DNA of 64,000 nucleotides, from NCBI RefSeq assembly GCF_004341505.2, contig NZ_SLYP02000001.1, forward strand, positions 2,442,501 through 2,506,500. Direction: 5' to 3'. Positions 30,122 to 41,054 of this stretch are shown here, in pieces (the first letter of the stretch is position 1; each line of letters starts with the position of its first letter). A program made the position numbers and the translations under genes. The notes under the pieces are model-generated. The model saw only the letters and a list, made by a program, of their open reading frames with translations. It ran no database searches and was not told the DNA's origin. The stretch comes from Sphingomonas sp. JUb134 (GTDB taxonomy: Bacteria; Pseudomonadota; Alphaproteobacteria; Sphingomonadales; Sphingomonadaceae).

Positions 30122-30676
30122 ATGACGCTCGACAAAAAAGCCCTGCGCGCCCAGCTGCGCGCCGCTCGCGACGGGTTCTTTGCCGAGCACCGCCCGCGGC
30201 TGGCCGTGCCGGAGCTGCTGCGCGCGCGGCTGGCGCCGGGCGTGGTGGTCGCAAGCTATCTGCCGGTCGGAAGCGAGGCGGACCCCGCCCCGCTGGTCGA
30301 CGCGGCACGAGAGGCTGGCTGCGTGCTGGCGCTCGCCTGGGTAGCGGACCGCGCGACGCCGATGGAGTTCCTGCGCTGGGACGCGGACACCGCGATCGAG
30401 GCAGGCCCGATGGGGCTGCGCCAGCCGTCCCGCAGCGCGCCCGTGGTGGTGCCGGACGTGATCCTGGCGCCCTTGGTGGGGTTCGATGCGACGCTCAACC
30501 GGCTGGGCCAGGGCGCCGGCTTCTACGACCGCGCGTTCGTGCAGCATGACGCGGCCTGGCGGCTGGGGCTCGCCTGGTCGGTGCAGCAGGTGCCCGAGCT
30601 TCCCGCCGATCCCTGGGACGTGCCGCTGCACGCCATCCTGACAGAGCAGGCGCTGCACCTGGCGGAGCAACGTTGA
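30122..30676 (+). CDS. 5-formyltetrahydrofolate cyclo-ligase
   Basis: Converts 5-formyl-THF to 5,10-methenyl-THF with ATP. The 184-aa product has MTLDKKALRAQLRAARDGF, SYLPVGSEADPAPLV and the phosphate/substrate loop DVILAPLVGFDATLNRLGQG, followed by GAGFYDRAF, the strongest family signature. ATG 30122 follows the 6S RNA by about 30 bases; in other bacteria the two are transcribed together and the leader is processed. Often named ygfA or fau. Confidence 0.95.
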   Translation: MTLDKKALRAQLRAARDGFFAEHRPRLAVPELLRARLAPGVVVASYLPVGSEADPAPLVDAAREAGCVLALAWVADRATPMEFLRWDADTAIEAGPMGLRQPSRSAPVVVPDVILAPLVGFDATLNRLGQGAGFYDRAFVQHDAAWRLGLAWSVQQVPELPADPWDVPLHAILTEQALHLAEQR

Positions 30677-30885
30677 TGCAACCGACCTGGCGCAAACCCG
30701 TGGGGATGCTCGGTATCCTGGCGTTCATCCTGTTCTGGCTGGTCGCGGTCGCGAGCCTGTCGCCGTGGATCGGCGCCCTGCCCGCGCTCGTGCAGATGCT
30801 GGTCTATGGCTTGGCCGGGGTGGCGTGGATCGCGCCGCTGAAGCCGGCGCTGCGGTGGATGGAGACGGGGCGCTGGCGGCGTTGA
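30676..30885 (+). CDS. DUF2842 membrane protein
   Basis: A 69-aa protein with two hydrophobic segments (about residues 11-30 and 38-55) and the phrase YGLAGVAWIAPLKPALRWME at its C-terminus, typical of the DUF2842 family, known mostly from alphaproteobacteria with no assigned function. ATG 30676 overlaps the fau stop as TGATG; a TTG three bases upstream is possible. Confidence 0.8.
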   Translation: MQPTWRKPVGMLGILAFILFWLVAVASLSPWIGALPALVQMLVYGLAGVAWIAPLKPALRWMETGRWRR

Positions 30886-30899
30886 GCGCGGGCTGATTG

Positions 30900-31010
30900 C
30901 AAGCCGCGTACCCCGGCGGAGGCCGGAGCCCAGTTGCGATGTCTCCTGAGATCGCGCGCTGCCCTACCCAGCCGTGCCCAACTGGGCCCCGGCCTTCGCC
31001 GGGGTACGAT
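30900..31010. repeat. Intergenic repeat cluster 4
   Basis: Two hairpin elements in inverted orientation follow the DUF2842 gene: 30907-30936 (reverse; CCCCGGC with GGAGGCCGG, one arm base changed) and 30979-31008 (forward; CCCCGGC/GCCGGGG, CTTC loop). The next gene on the other strand is tRNA-Asp, so this is again a convergent junction. Confidence 0.8.
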
Positions 31011-31113
31011 CGTGAGGCTCTGACAGTCGCCGTCAGCGGGATCAGGCAAATCGTCGATGTGGGAGTGTTCGCAAGCGGCGGATCCTGCCATCGGCGGTTC
31101 AAGACCGCTGCAA

Positions 31114-31190
<77 letters not shown>

Positions 31191-31404
31191 TCGCTTGCGA
31201 GGAGGCGGGCTCTAGGCGAGCGATCGGGACCTGTCAAAGCCAGAATTGGCCGATCTCGCGATTTTCGCAAAAAAGTTTCGGAGGCGTATCGAAAGGCCGC
31301 AATGCCCGCGCAGACGAGTGCCTGTGAGGTCGATGTCGCGATGTCCCAGGGAGAGTTTCGCAAGCGGCGGATCAGCCATCGGCGGCTCTACGAAACCGCT
31401 GCAA

Positions 31405-31481
<77 letters not shown>

Positions 31482-31502
31482 TCGCTTGCGAGGAGGCGGC
31501 CT

Positions 31503-32774
31503 CTAAGCGAGGGCCCCGGACCTGTCAACCGCCTTCCCATCGGGTTTTTCGCCGGCCGACGCGTTCCCGGCCTGAACCGGGGTGCCGGGCGGTGCGACGT
31601 CATTCACGAGCGTGCCGTGCTCGAACAGGAAGCCCGCGATGTCGGGCTTGCCGGCCGCCTTCACGACCGTCTGGATGATGATGAGCAGCGGCACCGCGAG
31701 CAGCGCGCCGGGTGTCCCCCAGACCCATCCCCAGAAGCTGAGCGCCACCAGGATCATGAGCGGGCTGATGGTCAGGCGATGGCCGACGATCAGCGGGGTG
31801 ACGACGTTCGCCTCCACCAGATGCGCGCCGACCATGATCGCGGCCGGCAGCAGCGCCCACCAGACGTCGGTGAAGGTCATGAGCCCGCCCAGCGCCAGCA
31901 GCGCCGCCGACAGGATGGGGCCGAAATAGGGAATGTAGTTGAGCACGGCGACGATGCCGCCCCACATGAGCGGCGTCGGCATCCCCACGAACCACAGGGC
32001 ACCCGCCACCAGCAGCCCCAGCGTGAGGTTGATGAAGGAGATGGTGCCCAGATAGGCGGAGGTGAAGTCGACCACGTCCTGGATCACCCGCGCCGTCGCC
32101 ATCGCGCCACCAAAGCTGGTGCGGCTGGTGATCGCCGAGCGCCTGAGCCGCGTCCAGCCGGCCAGGAAGAAGTAGATCACCAGGATCGCGAAGAACATCT
32201 CGATCAGCGCGGAGGGCGCCGTGCTGGCGGTGAAATCGAGCAGCGACGCCGGGCGCTCGGCCGTGGTGCCGGTCTGCCGGACGGGCGTGTTCGCGACGTT
32301 GGCAAGCAGTTCGTTCACGAACCGCTCCAGGTTGGAATAAAAGTCGATCAGCGGCGCGATGTTCTGCTGCACGCGCTCGATCCGCTCGGGCAGGATCTCC
32401 GCCCAGCCCCAGGCCGGCAGCACGATCGAGGCGATCGCGCCGTTGGCGACGACCAGGAACAGGAGCACGCACACGAAGGCGGCGAGCGGGGCTGGCAGCC
32501 GGCGGCGCTCCAGCCACTCGAGCAGCGGCACCAGCGCGATCGCGATGACGATGGCGGCGGTGAGCGGCAGGAAGAAGCGCGACCCCGCTTTCAGGGCGAA
32601 CGGCAGGGCGAGGACCAGGCCGGCCCCCGCGATCAGGGTGAGCGCGGCGAGCAGGCGGTCGCGGCGCAGCTCTTCCTTGGGGGCGCCCTCCGCCGCTTCG
32701 GGCAGCGCCGGTTCGACCACGGTCGTGGCGGAAGAAGGGGCGGGAACGGATTCGGCGATACCGAAATGGTCCAA
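31503..32774 (-). CDS. AI-2E family transporter (PerM/YdiK type)
   Basis: A polytopic inner-membrane protein of the AI-2 exporter-like family, members of which export autoinducer-2, other small molecules or act as antiporters; the substrate is unknown here. It has about seven to eight hydrophobic segments, family motifs GMPTPLMWGGIVAVLNYIPY and VEANVVTPLIVGHRLTISPL, and the C-terminal VWGTPGALLAVPLL. I favour TTG 32774 (MDHFGIAESVP, 423 aa) because AAAGGA sits nine bases upstream. The frame stays open to ATG 32903, and that longer N-terminus looks non-homologous. The gene is preceded by an unusual leader with mini-ORFs and hairpins. Confidence 0.85.
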   Translation of the reverse strand: MDHFGIAESVPAPSSATTVVEPALPEAAEGAPKEELRRDRLLAALTLIAGAGLVLALPFALKAGSRFFLPLTAAIVIAIALVPLLEWLERRRLPAPLAAFVCVLLFLVVANGAIASIVLPAWGWAEILPERIERVQQNIAPLIDFYSNLERFVNELLANVANTPVRQTGTTAERPASLLDFTASTAPSALIEMFFAILVIYFFLAGWTRLRRSAITSRTSFGGAMATARVIQDVVDFTSAYLGTISFINLTLGLLVAGALWFVGMPTPLMWGGIVAVLNYIPYFGPILSAALLALGGLMTFTDVWWALLPAAIMVGAHLVEANVVTPLIVGHRLTISPLMILVALSFWGWVWGTPGALLAVPLLIIIQTVVKAAGKPDIAGFLFEHGTLVNDVAPPGTPVQAGNASAGEKPDGKAVDRSGALA

Positions 32775-32905
32775 GTGCGGATGTCCTTTCGGTCGCACCG
32801 TAGCGGCTTTCCCGACGCGTGTAATCCCGTCCCGCTCGAAGCGTGCGCCGTAGATATGAAAGAGGCCGCCGAGCCCCCGCAGGGGCCCGACGACCTCAAG
32901 CATGG

Positions 32906-32965
32906 TCAGCGGCCGGAAGCTCCAGCCCGGGAGACCATGCGAACCGCGTTACGACGCCCGGTCAT
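32906..32965 (-). CDS. Second mini-ORF in the same leader (19 aa)
   Basis: Encodes MTGRRNAVRMVSRAGASGR, Arg-rich. Its ATG lies at the loop of the 8-bp hairpin and its stop (TGA 32908-32906) sits two bases before the ATG at 32903, the first in-frame start of the transporter's long open frame. No Shine-Dalgarno sequence apart from the hairpin. Translation is speculative. Confidence 0.25.
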   Translation of the reverse strand: MTGRRNAVRMVSRAGASGR

Positions 32966-32981
32966 GCGACCGGGCCGCCGT

Positions 32982-33038
32982 TCAGCGGCGCGTCTCCCGA
33001 ACGAACTGAACCGACCCCACTGCTGAACCATGAGACAT
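32982..33038 (-). CDS. 18-aa mini-ORF with extreme Shine-Dalgarno sequence
   Basis: Encodes MSHGSAVGSVQFVRETRR from ATG 33038, ending in TGA at 32984-32982. The core AGGAGG is at 33051-33046, seven bases before the ATG, and complementarity to the 16S 3' end runs over about 14 bases, far stronger than for other genes in the window. The stop codon lies in the loop of a small hairpin. It could be a leader peptide, a ribosome-stalling peptide or a small independent protein. Confidence 0.5.
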   Translation of the reverse strand: MSHGSAVGSVQFVRETRR

Positions 33039-33174
33039 CGGATCACCTCCTTTCGCTAGTTGAGCTAGAGCGTGACCGCTGCTGCGATCACGACCCGAAT
33101 GTGTGACACCGCGCCCCTGCAAACAAGTCTTGTAATGCGCGGCAGATTCAACGACCTTCTTCCGCCTGCCCGGG

Positions 33175-33711
33175 TCAGCGGCCGCGACACGCGCGGATCA
33201 CCGCAGCGATCGCGGGATCGGCCGGGACGGCAAGGACCGGCCCCTCCCCCAGCGACACCCCGATCGGACCCTTCACCTTCTGCAGCGCGGCGAGGAAGCG
33301 ATCGTCGATGCTGGCGTGTGCCTCCACCTTGCGGCCGCTTGCGACCACCGGATAGGAGGCCGCGGCCATGCCCGTCACGATCCGCAGCATGGTGCCCGCC
33401 TCGACAGTGCCGCTGCGCAGGAAGACGAGCTGGCGGCGTGGGGAGTCGCAGCGGAGCGCAAAGGCCCCCGTGCCGCCCGCGTCCACGAAACGGGCGTTGC
33501 CCTTGCCCGTGTGCCATTGCCCCGAGGCGGGTGCGACACCGGCCAGCTCGGGCGCGGGCAACTCGCCCGGCGCAAGCGTGCCGACGTCGATCGGGACGGG
33601 CGCGGGCGTCGGCTTGGGAGCGGCTTGCTGCGTGGGGCTGGGCGCGGGTGCGGGCTGCTCGTCGGAACAACCCGCCAGCGCGAGCGCGAGCAGCCCTGCC
33701 CGCCACCCCAT
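33175..33711 (-). CDS. Predicted lipoprotein, paralogue of the next upstream gene
   Basis: A 178-aa protein starting MGWRAGLLALALAGCSDEQP with a lipobox at LAGC, then a Pro/Ala/Thr-rich linker of about 40 residues and a globular domain (WHTGKGNARFVDAGG, FALRCDSPRRQLVFLRSG, ending AAVIRACRGR). The domain aligns by eye with the adjacent upstream gene: W-x3-G-x3-F, LRCD-x2-RRQ, PV-x2-G and a final C-R-G. Function unknown. The ATG overlaps the upstream stop as TGATG; in-frame GTG and TTG codons lie just upstream. Confidence 0.75.
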   Translation of the reverse strand: MGWRAGLLALALAGCSDEQPAPAPSPTQQAAPKPTPAPVPIDVGTLAPGELPAPELAGVAPASGQWHTGKGNARFVDAGGTGAFALRCDSPRRQLVFLRSGTVEAGTMLRIVTGMAAASYPVVASGRKVEAHASIDDRFLAALQKVKGPIGVSLGEGPVLAVPADPAIAAVIRACRGR

Positions 33712-34232
33712 CACCCGCGGCAATCCTCCGTCAGGCGCAGCACCTCGGCCCAGGCAGGCACGACCAATGCCGCCTGGCCGGGCAGCTCCACGATGAAACG
33801 GCCGCGGCTGAAGCCCATCGCATCGAGCAACGGGTCCTGCGCGGGAAGCGCGGCGGCGACCGTCCCCGCCCCCGCCGTCACCGGAAGGGTCCGCGCGGTG
33901 CTGGAGGTGCGGATCGTCAGCGCGGCGCCGGGCGCGGCGGCACCCGTGCGGGTTAGCGTCACCTGGCGGCGCGCGCGGTCACAGCGAAGCGTCAGCACGG
34001 GTGCGGCGCCGGGGGTGCCGAAGGAGGCAACCGAGCCCTGCCCGTCCTGCGCATAGCGCCAGTCGCCGCGGGTGACCGGCCAGTCGCGCCAATCCCCCAC
34101 CGGCGGCGGCGCCGGCGGTGCGACGGGCGCAGCGGCGACCGGCGCGGGCGGCGGAGGGGCCGGCGGCGGTTCGGAGGGACGGACGCACTGGGTCAGGACC
34201 AGCAGGGGCAGGATGAGGACGACGCGACGCAT
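33711..34232 (-). CDS. Predicted lipoprotein, tandem paralogue
   Basis: A 173-aa protein, MRRVVLILPLLVLTQCVRPS, with an atypical lipobox LTQC and a long Pro/Ala stretch up to about residue 45. The C-terminal domain (WRYAQDGQGSVASF, LTLRCDRARRQVTLTRTG, ending RLTEDCRG) is homologous to the downstream gene. Tandem duplication with TGATG overlap suggests the two act together in the envelope. No family name is recognised. The start ATG 34232 is set by the signal peptide. Confidence 0.72.
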   Translation of the reverse strand: MRRVVLILPLLVLTQCVRPSEPPPAPPPPAPVAAAPVAPPAPPPVGDWRDWPVTRGDWRYAQDGQGSVASFGTPGAAPVLTLRCDRARRQVTLTRTGAAAPGAALTIRTSSTARTLPVTAGAGTVAAALPAQDPLLDAMGFSRGRFIVELPGQAALVVPAWAEVLRLTEDCRG

Positions 34233-34371
34233 GTCCGGCTTATGGGGGAAGCCGGCGGACGGCTCAACCACCCCTCCCTTCTCCGCGCGGCGAGCGGTTC
34301 GCCGCAGATGCGGTTGGCCCCGTTCGTCCGATGCATGGCGTGGGCCGGCCCGGTTGCGCTATCCGGACGCC

Positions 34372-35067
34372 ATGACGATCAAGCTCATCTGCCTCGATGC
34401 CGACGACACGCTGTGGCACAACATGCGGCACTTCCACGCGACCGAAGCGGCGCTGCTCGCGCTCATCGAGCCGTTCGCGGCCCGCGACATCGCCCGCGAG
34501 CGGCTGAACGCCTGCGAGGCGCGCAACCTGAAGCTCTATGGCTATGGGGCCAAGGGCTTCACACTGTCGATGATCGAGACGGCGATCGAATTGGCCGACG
34601 ACCCGCTGCCCAAGGCGGTGATCGCCGAAATCCTGGCGGCGGGACGCGCGTTGCTGTCCCACCCGGTCGAGCTGTTCGAGGGGATCGCCGACACGCTGGA
34701 ACAGCTGGCAGACCGAGGCCGGCTGGTGCTGGTGACCAAGGGCGACCTGCTCCACCAGGAAGCGAAGCTCGCCGCATCGGGACTCGGCGAGCGGTTCAGC
34801 GGGATCGAGATCGTCAGCGACAAGACGGCGGACACCTTCCGGCGGCTGTTCGCCCGGGAGGGCGTCGCGCCGGAGGAGGCGGTGATGGCCGGCGATTCGC
34901 TGCGGTCCGACATCAACCCGGCGCTGGACGCCGGCGCCTGGGCAGCGTTCATCCCGCAGGAGGGCGCCTGGTCGCACGAGCACGCACAGCTGCCCGCCGA
35001 GCACCCGCGCTTTTGCCAGCTGCGAACCCTCGCAGAACTGCCGGGGTGGATCGACGCGATCTCCTAG
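34372..35067 (+). CDS. HAD-superfamily hydrolase
   Basis: A 231-aa cytosolic phosphatase-like protein. Motif I is LICLDADDTLWHN (nucleophile Asp of DxDDT), motif II is LVLVTKGDLLHQ (Thr), motif III Lys lies in the VSDKTADTF region, and motif IV is VMAGDSLRSDINPAL. The helical cap lies at about residues 20-85. Similar proteins are annotated as FMN or nucleotide phosphatases, but the substrate cannot be deduced. ATG 34372 is 139 bases from the divergent lipoprotein gene. Confidence 0.88.
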   Translation: MTIKLICLDADDTLWHNMRHFHATEAALLALIEPFAARDIARERLNACEARNLKLYGYGAKGFTLSMIETAIELADDPLPKAVIAEILAAGRALLSHPVELFEGIADTLEQLADRGRLVLVTKGDLLHQEAKLAASGLGERFSGIEIVSDKTADTFRRLFAREGVAPEEAVMAGDSLRSDINPALDAGAWAAFIPQEGAWSHEHAQLPAEHPRFCQLRTLAELPGWIDAIS

Positions 35068-35137
35068 CTCGGCCGCGTCCCGGGCGGGAGCGGCATCACG
35101 GCAGCGCCGTTGCCGATTCCGCGCCGGGACGTTCGCC

Positions 35138-36964
35138 TCAACCGCGCTTGGAGGCGATCCAGCGGTCGATCTTCTGCTCCAGGATGTTCATCGGCAGCGA
35201 GCCCGTCATCAGCACCTGCGCGTGGAATTCCTTGAGATCGAACTTCGCACCCAGCGCCTGCTCGGCCCTGGCGCGCAGTTCCAGGATCTTGAGCTGGCCG
35301 ATCTTGTAGGAGAGCGCCTGGCCCGGCATCGCGATGTAGCGCTCGACCTCGCTGGTGGCGTCGGTGCGGCCCATCGAGCTGTTGTCGAGCATGTACTTGA
35401 TCGCCTGGTCTCGGGTCCAACCCTTGGCATGGATGCCGCTGTCGACGACCAGCCGCATCGCGCGCAGCATCTCGTCGTTCAAGCCACCGAAGCGCTGGTA
35501 GGGATCGGTCTCCATGCCGAGCTCGTCCCACAGCGTCTCGGCATAGAGCGCCCAGCCCTCGACATAGGCGGTGTTGCCGCCGAAGCGCATGAAATTGGGA
35601 AGCTCGGCATTCTCCTGCGCAAGGCTGATCTGGAAGTGATGCCCGGGCGCGCCCTCGTGCAGGTACAGCGTCTCCTGCCCCCAGGTGGAGCGGGAGGGCA
35701 GGTCGTACGTGTTGTAGTAGAAGGTGCCGGGACGCGATCCGTCCGGCGCGCCCTGCATATAGGAGCCGCCGGCGTCGGTCTTTTCGCGATAGTCGGGCAC
35801 CGGGCGGATCTCGAGCGGGGTCTTGGGCAGCGTCGAGAAGAGCTCGCCCACGCGGGCGTCCACCCGCTTGCCGATCGCATAATATTCGTCGCGCAGCGCC
35901 TGCTTGCTGGCGGGACGGAAGCGGGGAGCGGTGCGCAGGAATTCGAAGAAGGCCGGCAGCGTGCCCTTGAAGCCAACCTGGGTCTTCACCGCCTCCATCT
36001 CGCGGTGGATGCGCGCCACTTCGCTCAACCCCAGCTTGTGGACGTCGTCGGCCGACAGCGGCAGCGTCGTGTTCTGTTCGATCAGGAAGGCGTAGAGCTT
36101 TGGCCCGCCCTTCATGTGGACGAGGCCGACGCCCTCGCGGGCAGCCGGCAGATATTCCTTGGCCAGGAAGACGCGCAGGCGCTGATAGGCCGGGCGGATC
36201 TCGTCGCGGATCACCGCGGCGGTCTCGGTACGAAGCCGCGCCTGGTCGGCGACAGGGATACCGGCCGGGAATGCCTTGAGCGGTGCGTAGAAGGTCGAAC
36301 CCTCGACACCCTGCGCGAGTTGCAGGTCGAGCTGGTCGATCACGTTGCGCACCACCAGCTTGGGCTGGACGACGCCTGCGGCCATGCCCTGGCGAAAGCG
36401 ATCGATCGAGGCGTCGAGGATCTGGGCATAGCGGTGGTGACGGCTGATGCTGTCCTGATAATCCTTCACCGTCTTGAACGGCGCCGCGCTCTGGCCGGAC
36501 GCGAGGTCGGGATAGAAGGTGTGGATGCCGGTGAAATGGTCGATCGGGCGGACCACGTTCAGCGACAGGATGTCGGGGCTGAGCGCGCGCAGCCCGAGTT
36601 CGCCCTGCCATTTGAACACGTCATAGGCGAGCTGGTCCGTCGGCGAGAGCGCGGCCCGGTTGATGCGGCGCAGCGCCGCCAGGTCCCGCTCGCCGGCCGC
36701 CCGCTCCGCGTCGAAATAGGCGTCGCTGATCATGTCGCCGAGCTGGTCGGCATAGCGCATGTCGCCGCGGAACAGCGCGTTGAGCGGATTGCGGCGGAGA
36801 TTGTCCTCGTCGCTCTGCTTGAACAGCGCGTGGAGGGCCGTGGCGGCGTCCACGGGCGCAGCCTCGGGCGCGGCCACGGAAGGCGGCGAAGAGGCAAGCG
36901 GCGGAGTCGTGGCGCAGCCTGCCAGAAGCGCCGCGGCCGAAGCGGCGAGAAGTCGAACGCGCAA
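35138..36964 (-). CDS. DUF885 family lipoprotein (putative peptidase)
   Basis: A 608-aa protein of the DUF885 family, related to M3/M32-like zincins. It has a signal peptide and lipobox (RLLAASAAALLAGC), a Pro/Ala linker, then a large helical domain. The zinc-site candidate is YLHEGAPGHHFQ (HExxxHH type) around residue 430, followed by YVEGWALYAETLWDELG, whose Glu would be a further ligand. The start is TTG 36964, preceded by GGGGGGA; the upstream in-frame ~80 codons lack family similarity. Likely an envelope peptidase. Confidence 0.88.
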   Translation of the reverse strand: MRVRLLAASAAALLAGCATTPPLASSPPSVAAPEAAPVDAATALHALFKQSDEDNLRRNPLNALFRGDMRYADQLGDMISDAYFDAERAAGERDLAALRRINRAALSPTDQLAYDVFKWQGELGLRALSPDILSLNVVRPIDHFTGIHTFYPDLASGQSAAPFKTVKDYQDSISRHHRYAQILDASIDRFRQGMAAGVVQPKLVVRNVIDQLDLQLAQGVEGSTFYAPLKAFPAGIPVADQARLRTETAAVIRDEIRPAYQRLRVFLAKEYLPAAREGVGLVHMKGGPKLYAFLIEQNTTLPLSADDVHKLGLSEVARIHREMEAVKTQVGFKGTLPAFFEFLRTAPRFRPASKQALRDEYYAIGKRVDARVGELFSTLPKTPLEIRPVPDYREKTDAGGSYMQGAPDGSRPGTFYYNTYDLPSRSTWGQETLYLHEGAPGHHFQISLAQENAELPNFMRFGGNTAYVEGWALYAETLWDELGMETDPYQRFGGLNDEMLRAMRLVVDSGIHAKGWTRDQAIKYMLDNSSMGRTDATSEVERYIAMPGQALSYKIGQLKILELRARAEQALGAKFDLKEFHAQVLMTGSLPMNILEQKIDRWIASKRG

Positions 36965-37135
36965 GTGGATCCCCCCAAATACAACTGTGTTGCAGGGATG
37001 CAGCACCGCACCGGCCGAGGCAAGCGCCGTTCGGAGACCGGCCGCCTCCGGCGAGCGCCGCAGCTGTTCATCCCCGTTGTCCGCGACACGCTTTGGGCGC
37101 AGAGGGGCAGTGCCGAGACCGGCAGGAGGCCCGAA

Positions 37136-37801
37136 TTGCGTTTTTCCGTTGCCCTGGCGCTTGCGTTGGCGGCCACTGCCACTCCGGCGGTGGCGCAGGA
37201 GCACGACGCGCAGCTGTGGCTGACGGCGAACGCCTCCACCGAGTTGCGCGAAGGGCTCAAGCTGGAGTTGGAGACCAACCAGCGGTTCAGCGATGACAGC
37301 GGCGAATTGTACGAAAGCCAGTATCTCGCCGCACTCACAGCCCAGGTCGCGACGGGGGTCACCTTGACCGGCGGGCTGAACCGTGTGGTCCGGCCGCGTG
37401 ACGGCAAAGTTCAGAACACCGAATGGCGGCCGCGCCAGCAGATCGGGTTCGCGATCGCAAAGCTGGGTTCAGGTCAGCTGGCGGGTCGCGTTCGCCTGGA
37501 GCAACGCTTCCGAAGCGACGACAGCGAGACGGGGCACCGGGTTCGTCCCGAAATCACCTATACCCTGCCCGTCTACCGCGACGTCAAACTGCGTCTGGCG
37601 CACGAAAGCTACTTCAACCTCAACAGCACCGGCTTCCAGGACCGGGGACATGAGCGGATGCGCAACTGGGCCATCGCGACCGTGCCGGTCACGAAGAACC
37701 TCAGCGCGCAGCTCGGCTACATGAACCAGTATCGCTTCAACGACGAGGACCCGGACGTCATGGAGCACGGGCTGATGACGGCTCTGTACGTGACGTTCTG
37801 A
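37136..37801 (+). CDS. DUF2490 outer-membrane-like protein
   Basis: A 221-aa protein with a signal peptide (LRFSVALALALAATATPAVA, cleavage before QEHD) and alternating-residue beta-strands (LWLTANASTELREGLKLELE, IGFAIAKLGSGQLAGRVRLEQ) that fit a small outer-membrane barrel; matches the DUF2490 pattern. The start is TTG 37136 with GGAGG six bases upstream. Divergent from the DUF885 gene across a 171-base gap. Role unknown. Confidence 0.82.
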   Translation: MRFSVALALALAATATPAVAQEHDAQLWLTANASTELREGLKLELETNQRFSDDSGELYESQYLAALTAQVATGVTLTGGLNRVVRPRDGKVQNTEWRPRQQIGFAIAKLGSGQLAGRVRLEQRFRSDDSETGHRVRPEITYTLPVYRDVKLRLAHESYFNLNSTGFQDRGHERMRNWAIATVPVTKNLSAQLGYMNQYRFNDEDPDVMEHGLMTALYVTF

Positions 37802-37864
37802 CGAGAAGGCGGGCGCGCGGCCATCGCGTCGCCTGCGCACCGCCCCTCCCGCGCCGCAGCCCGG

Positions 37865-40057
<2,193 letters not shown>

Positions 40058-40118
40058 AGGTCGCCAATATGGGGACGCGGTGAAGCAGCGGCAACGCGGG
40101 GCACAAGCTTTGCTTTGG

Positions 40119-40147
40119 TTGACCGGGCGCCGTGCAGCCCATAGTGC
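40119..40147 (+). promoter_or_regulatory. Candidate sigma70 promoter of the ferredoxin-NADP reductase gene
   Basis: -35 TTGACC at 40119-40124, a 17-base spacer and -10 TAGTGC at 40142-40147 lie upstream of the ATG at 40216. The -35 is close to consensus, the -10 weaker. Confidence 0.5.
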
Positions 40148-40215
40148 GATGCCCTCGCAACAAGCCCAGGCAAGACGAACCGCGCCTGTCCAGACGCGGC
40201 TGAAGGAAGAAGTGC

Positions 40216-41028
40216 ATGACCGACGTCCGCGAACCCGTGCTCATTCCGGAATCCAAGGCGTTCCTGAACGCCAAGGTGCTGTGGGTCCGCCATTGGAACG
40301 ACCGGCTGTTCTCGTTCGCGGTCGAGCGGCCTTCGAGCTTCCGCTTCCGTTCTGGCGAGTTCGTGATGATCGGGCTGCCGGGCGAGACCAAGCCGATCAT
40401 GCGCGCCTATTCGATCGCCAGCCCGCATTATGCCGAGGAGCTGGAGTTCCTGTCGATCAAGGTCGAGGACGGTCCCCTCACCTCCAAGCTCCAGCTGATC
40501 CAGCCGGGCGACGAAGTGTATCTGGGCAAGAAGCCGACCGGCACGCTCGTCACCGACGCGCTGACCGGCGGCAAGCGGCTGTTCTTCTTCTCGACCGGCA
40601 CCGGCCTGGCGCCTTTCCTGAGCCTGGCGCGCGACCCGGACGTTTATTCCATGTTCGACCAGGTGATCCTGGTGCATTCGGTGCGCCAGGTGAGCGACCT
40701 CGCCTATCATGACGAGCTGGCGTCGCGGCTGGCGGACGACCCGCTGGTCTCGGAAGAGGCGCAGGCGCAGTTCCACTATATCCCGACGGTGACCCGCGAA
40801 GCGTTCCGCAACACGGGCCGCATCAACGACCTGATCGAGAGCGCCGCGCTGTTCGGTGAGCCGGTGCAGGGCCCGAAGAAGCTGGATCCGGAGACGGACC
40901 GCATCATGCTGTGCGGCAGCATGGCGATGATCCGCGACTTTGCCGCGATGCTGGAGGGCATGGGCTTCGTCGAGGGTTCCAACGCGGCGCCCGGCCAGTT
41001 CGTGATCGAGCGCGCCTTCGTCGATTGA
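40216..41028 (+). CDS. fpr: Ferredoxin--NADP reductase
   Basis: A 270-aa FAD flavoenzyme exchanging electrons between NADPH and ferredoxin or flavodoxin; usually protective under oxidative stress in proteobacteria. The FAD motif [11 protein letters not shown] (RxYS), the [19 protein letters not shown] loop, the NADP motif [13 protein letters not shown] and [16 protein letters not shown] fit the bacterial subclass. The C-terminus VIERAFVD lacks a terminal aromatic, as in many bacterial forms. ATG 40216 has GAAGGAAG upstream. Confidence 0.95.
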   Translation: MTDVREPVLIPESKAFLNAKVLWVRHWNDRLFSFAVERPSSFRFRSGEFVMIGLPGETKPIMRAYSIASPHYAEELEFLSIKVEDGPLTSKLQLIQPGDEVYLGKKPTGTLVTDALTGGKRLFFFSTGTGLAPFLSLARDPDVYSMFDQVILVHSVRQVSDLAYHDELASRLADDPLVSEEAQAQFHYIPTVTREAFRNTGRINDLIESAALFGEPVQGPKKLDPETDRIMLCGSMAMIRDFAAMLEGMGFVEGSNAAPGQFVIERAFVD

Positions 41029-41054
41029 TCGAACCCGACCCCGCGCTTTCTTCA

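Larger units (their letters stand above)
32775..33103 (-). promoter_or_regulatory. Leader of the AI-2E transporter gene: promoter, mini-ORFs, hairpins
   Basis: Reading on the minus strand, a possible promoter has -35 TTGTTT (33126-33121), a 17-base spacer and -10 CACATT (33103-33098). Next comes a Shine-Dalgarno tract complementary to about 14 nt of the 16S 3' end (33053-33040), then an 18-codon ORF. A hairpin with arms CGCCG/CGGCG (32976-32990) holds that ORF's stop codon in its loop. A second hairpin with 8-bp arms GCCCGGTC/GACCGGGC (32956-32975) follows. A 19-codon ORF starts in that loop. A GCCCC/GGGGC hairpin lies near 32870-32890 before the gene. The arrangement resembles a translated attenuator; this is inference. 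Confidence 0.5.

Noticed and set aside
31191-31404. Small genes between the two tRNA-Asp copies
   Set aside because: The short frames are shadows with no start signal or family similarity.
33040-33053. Plus-strand sequence identical to the 3' end of 16S rRNA
   Set aside because: Only about 14 bases match; the preceding bases do not resemble the conserved 16S helix 45 region. It is better explained as a Shine-Dalgarno tract on the minus strand.
37802-37864. Terminator between DUF2490 and uvrB
   Set aside because: The 63-base gap is GC-rich, but no stem of more than five pairs with a plausible loop and U-tract is visible.
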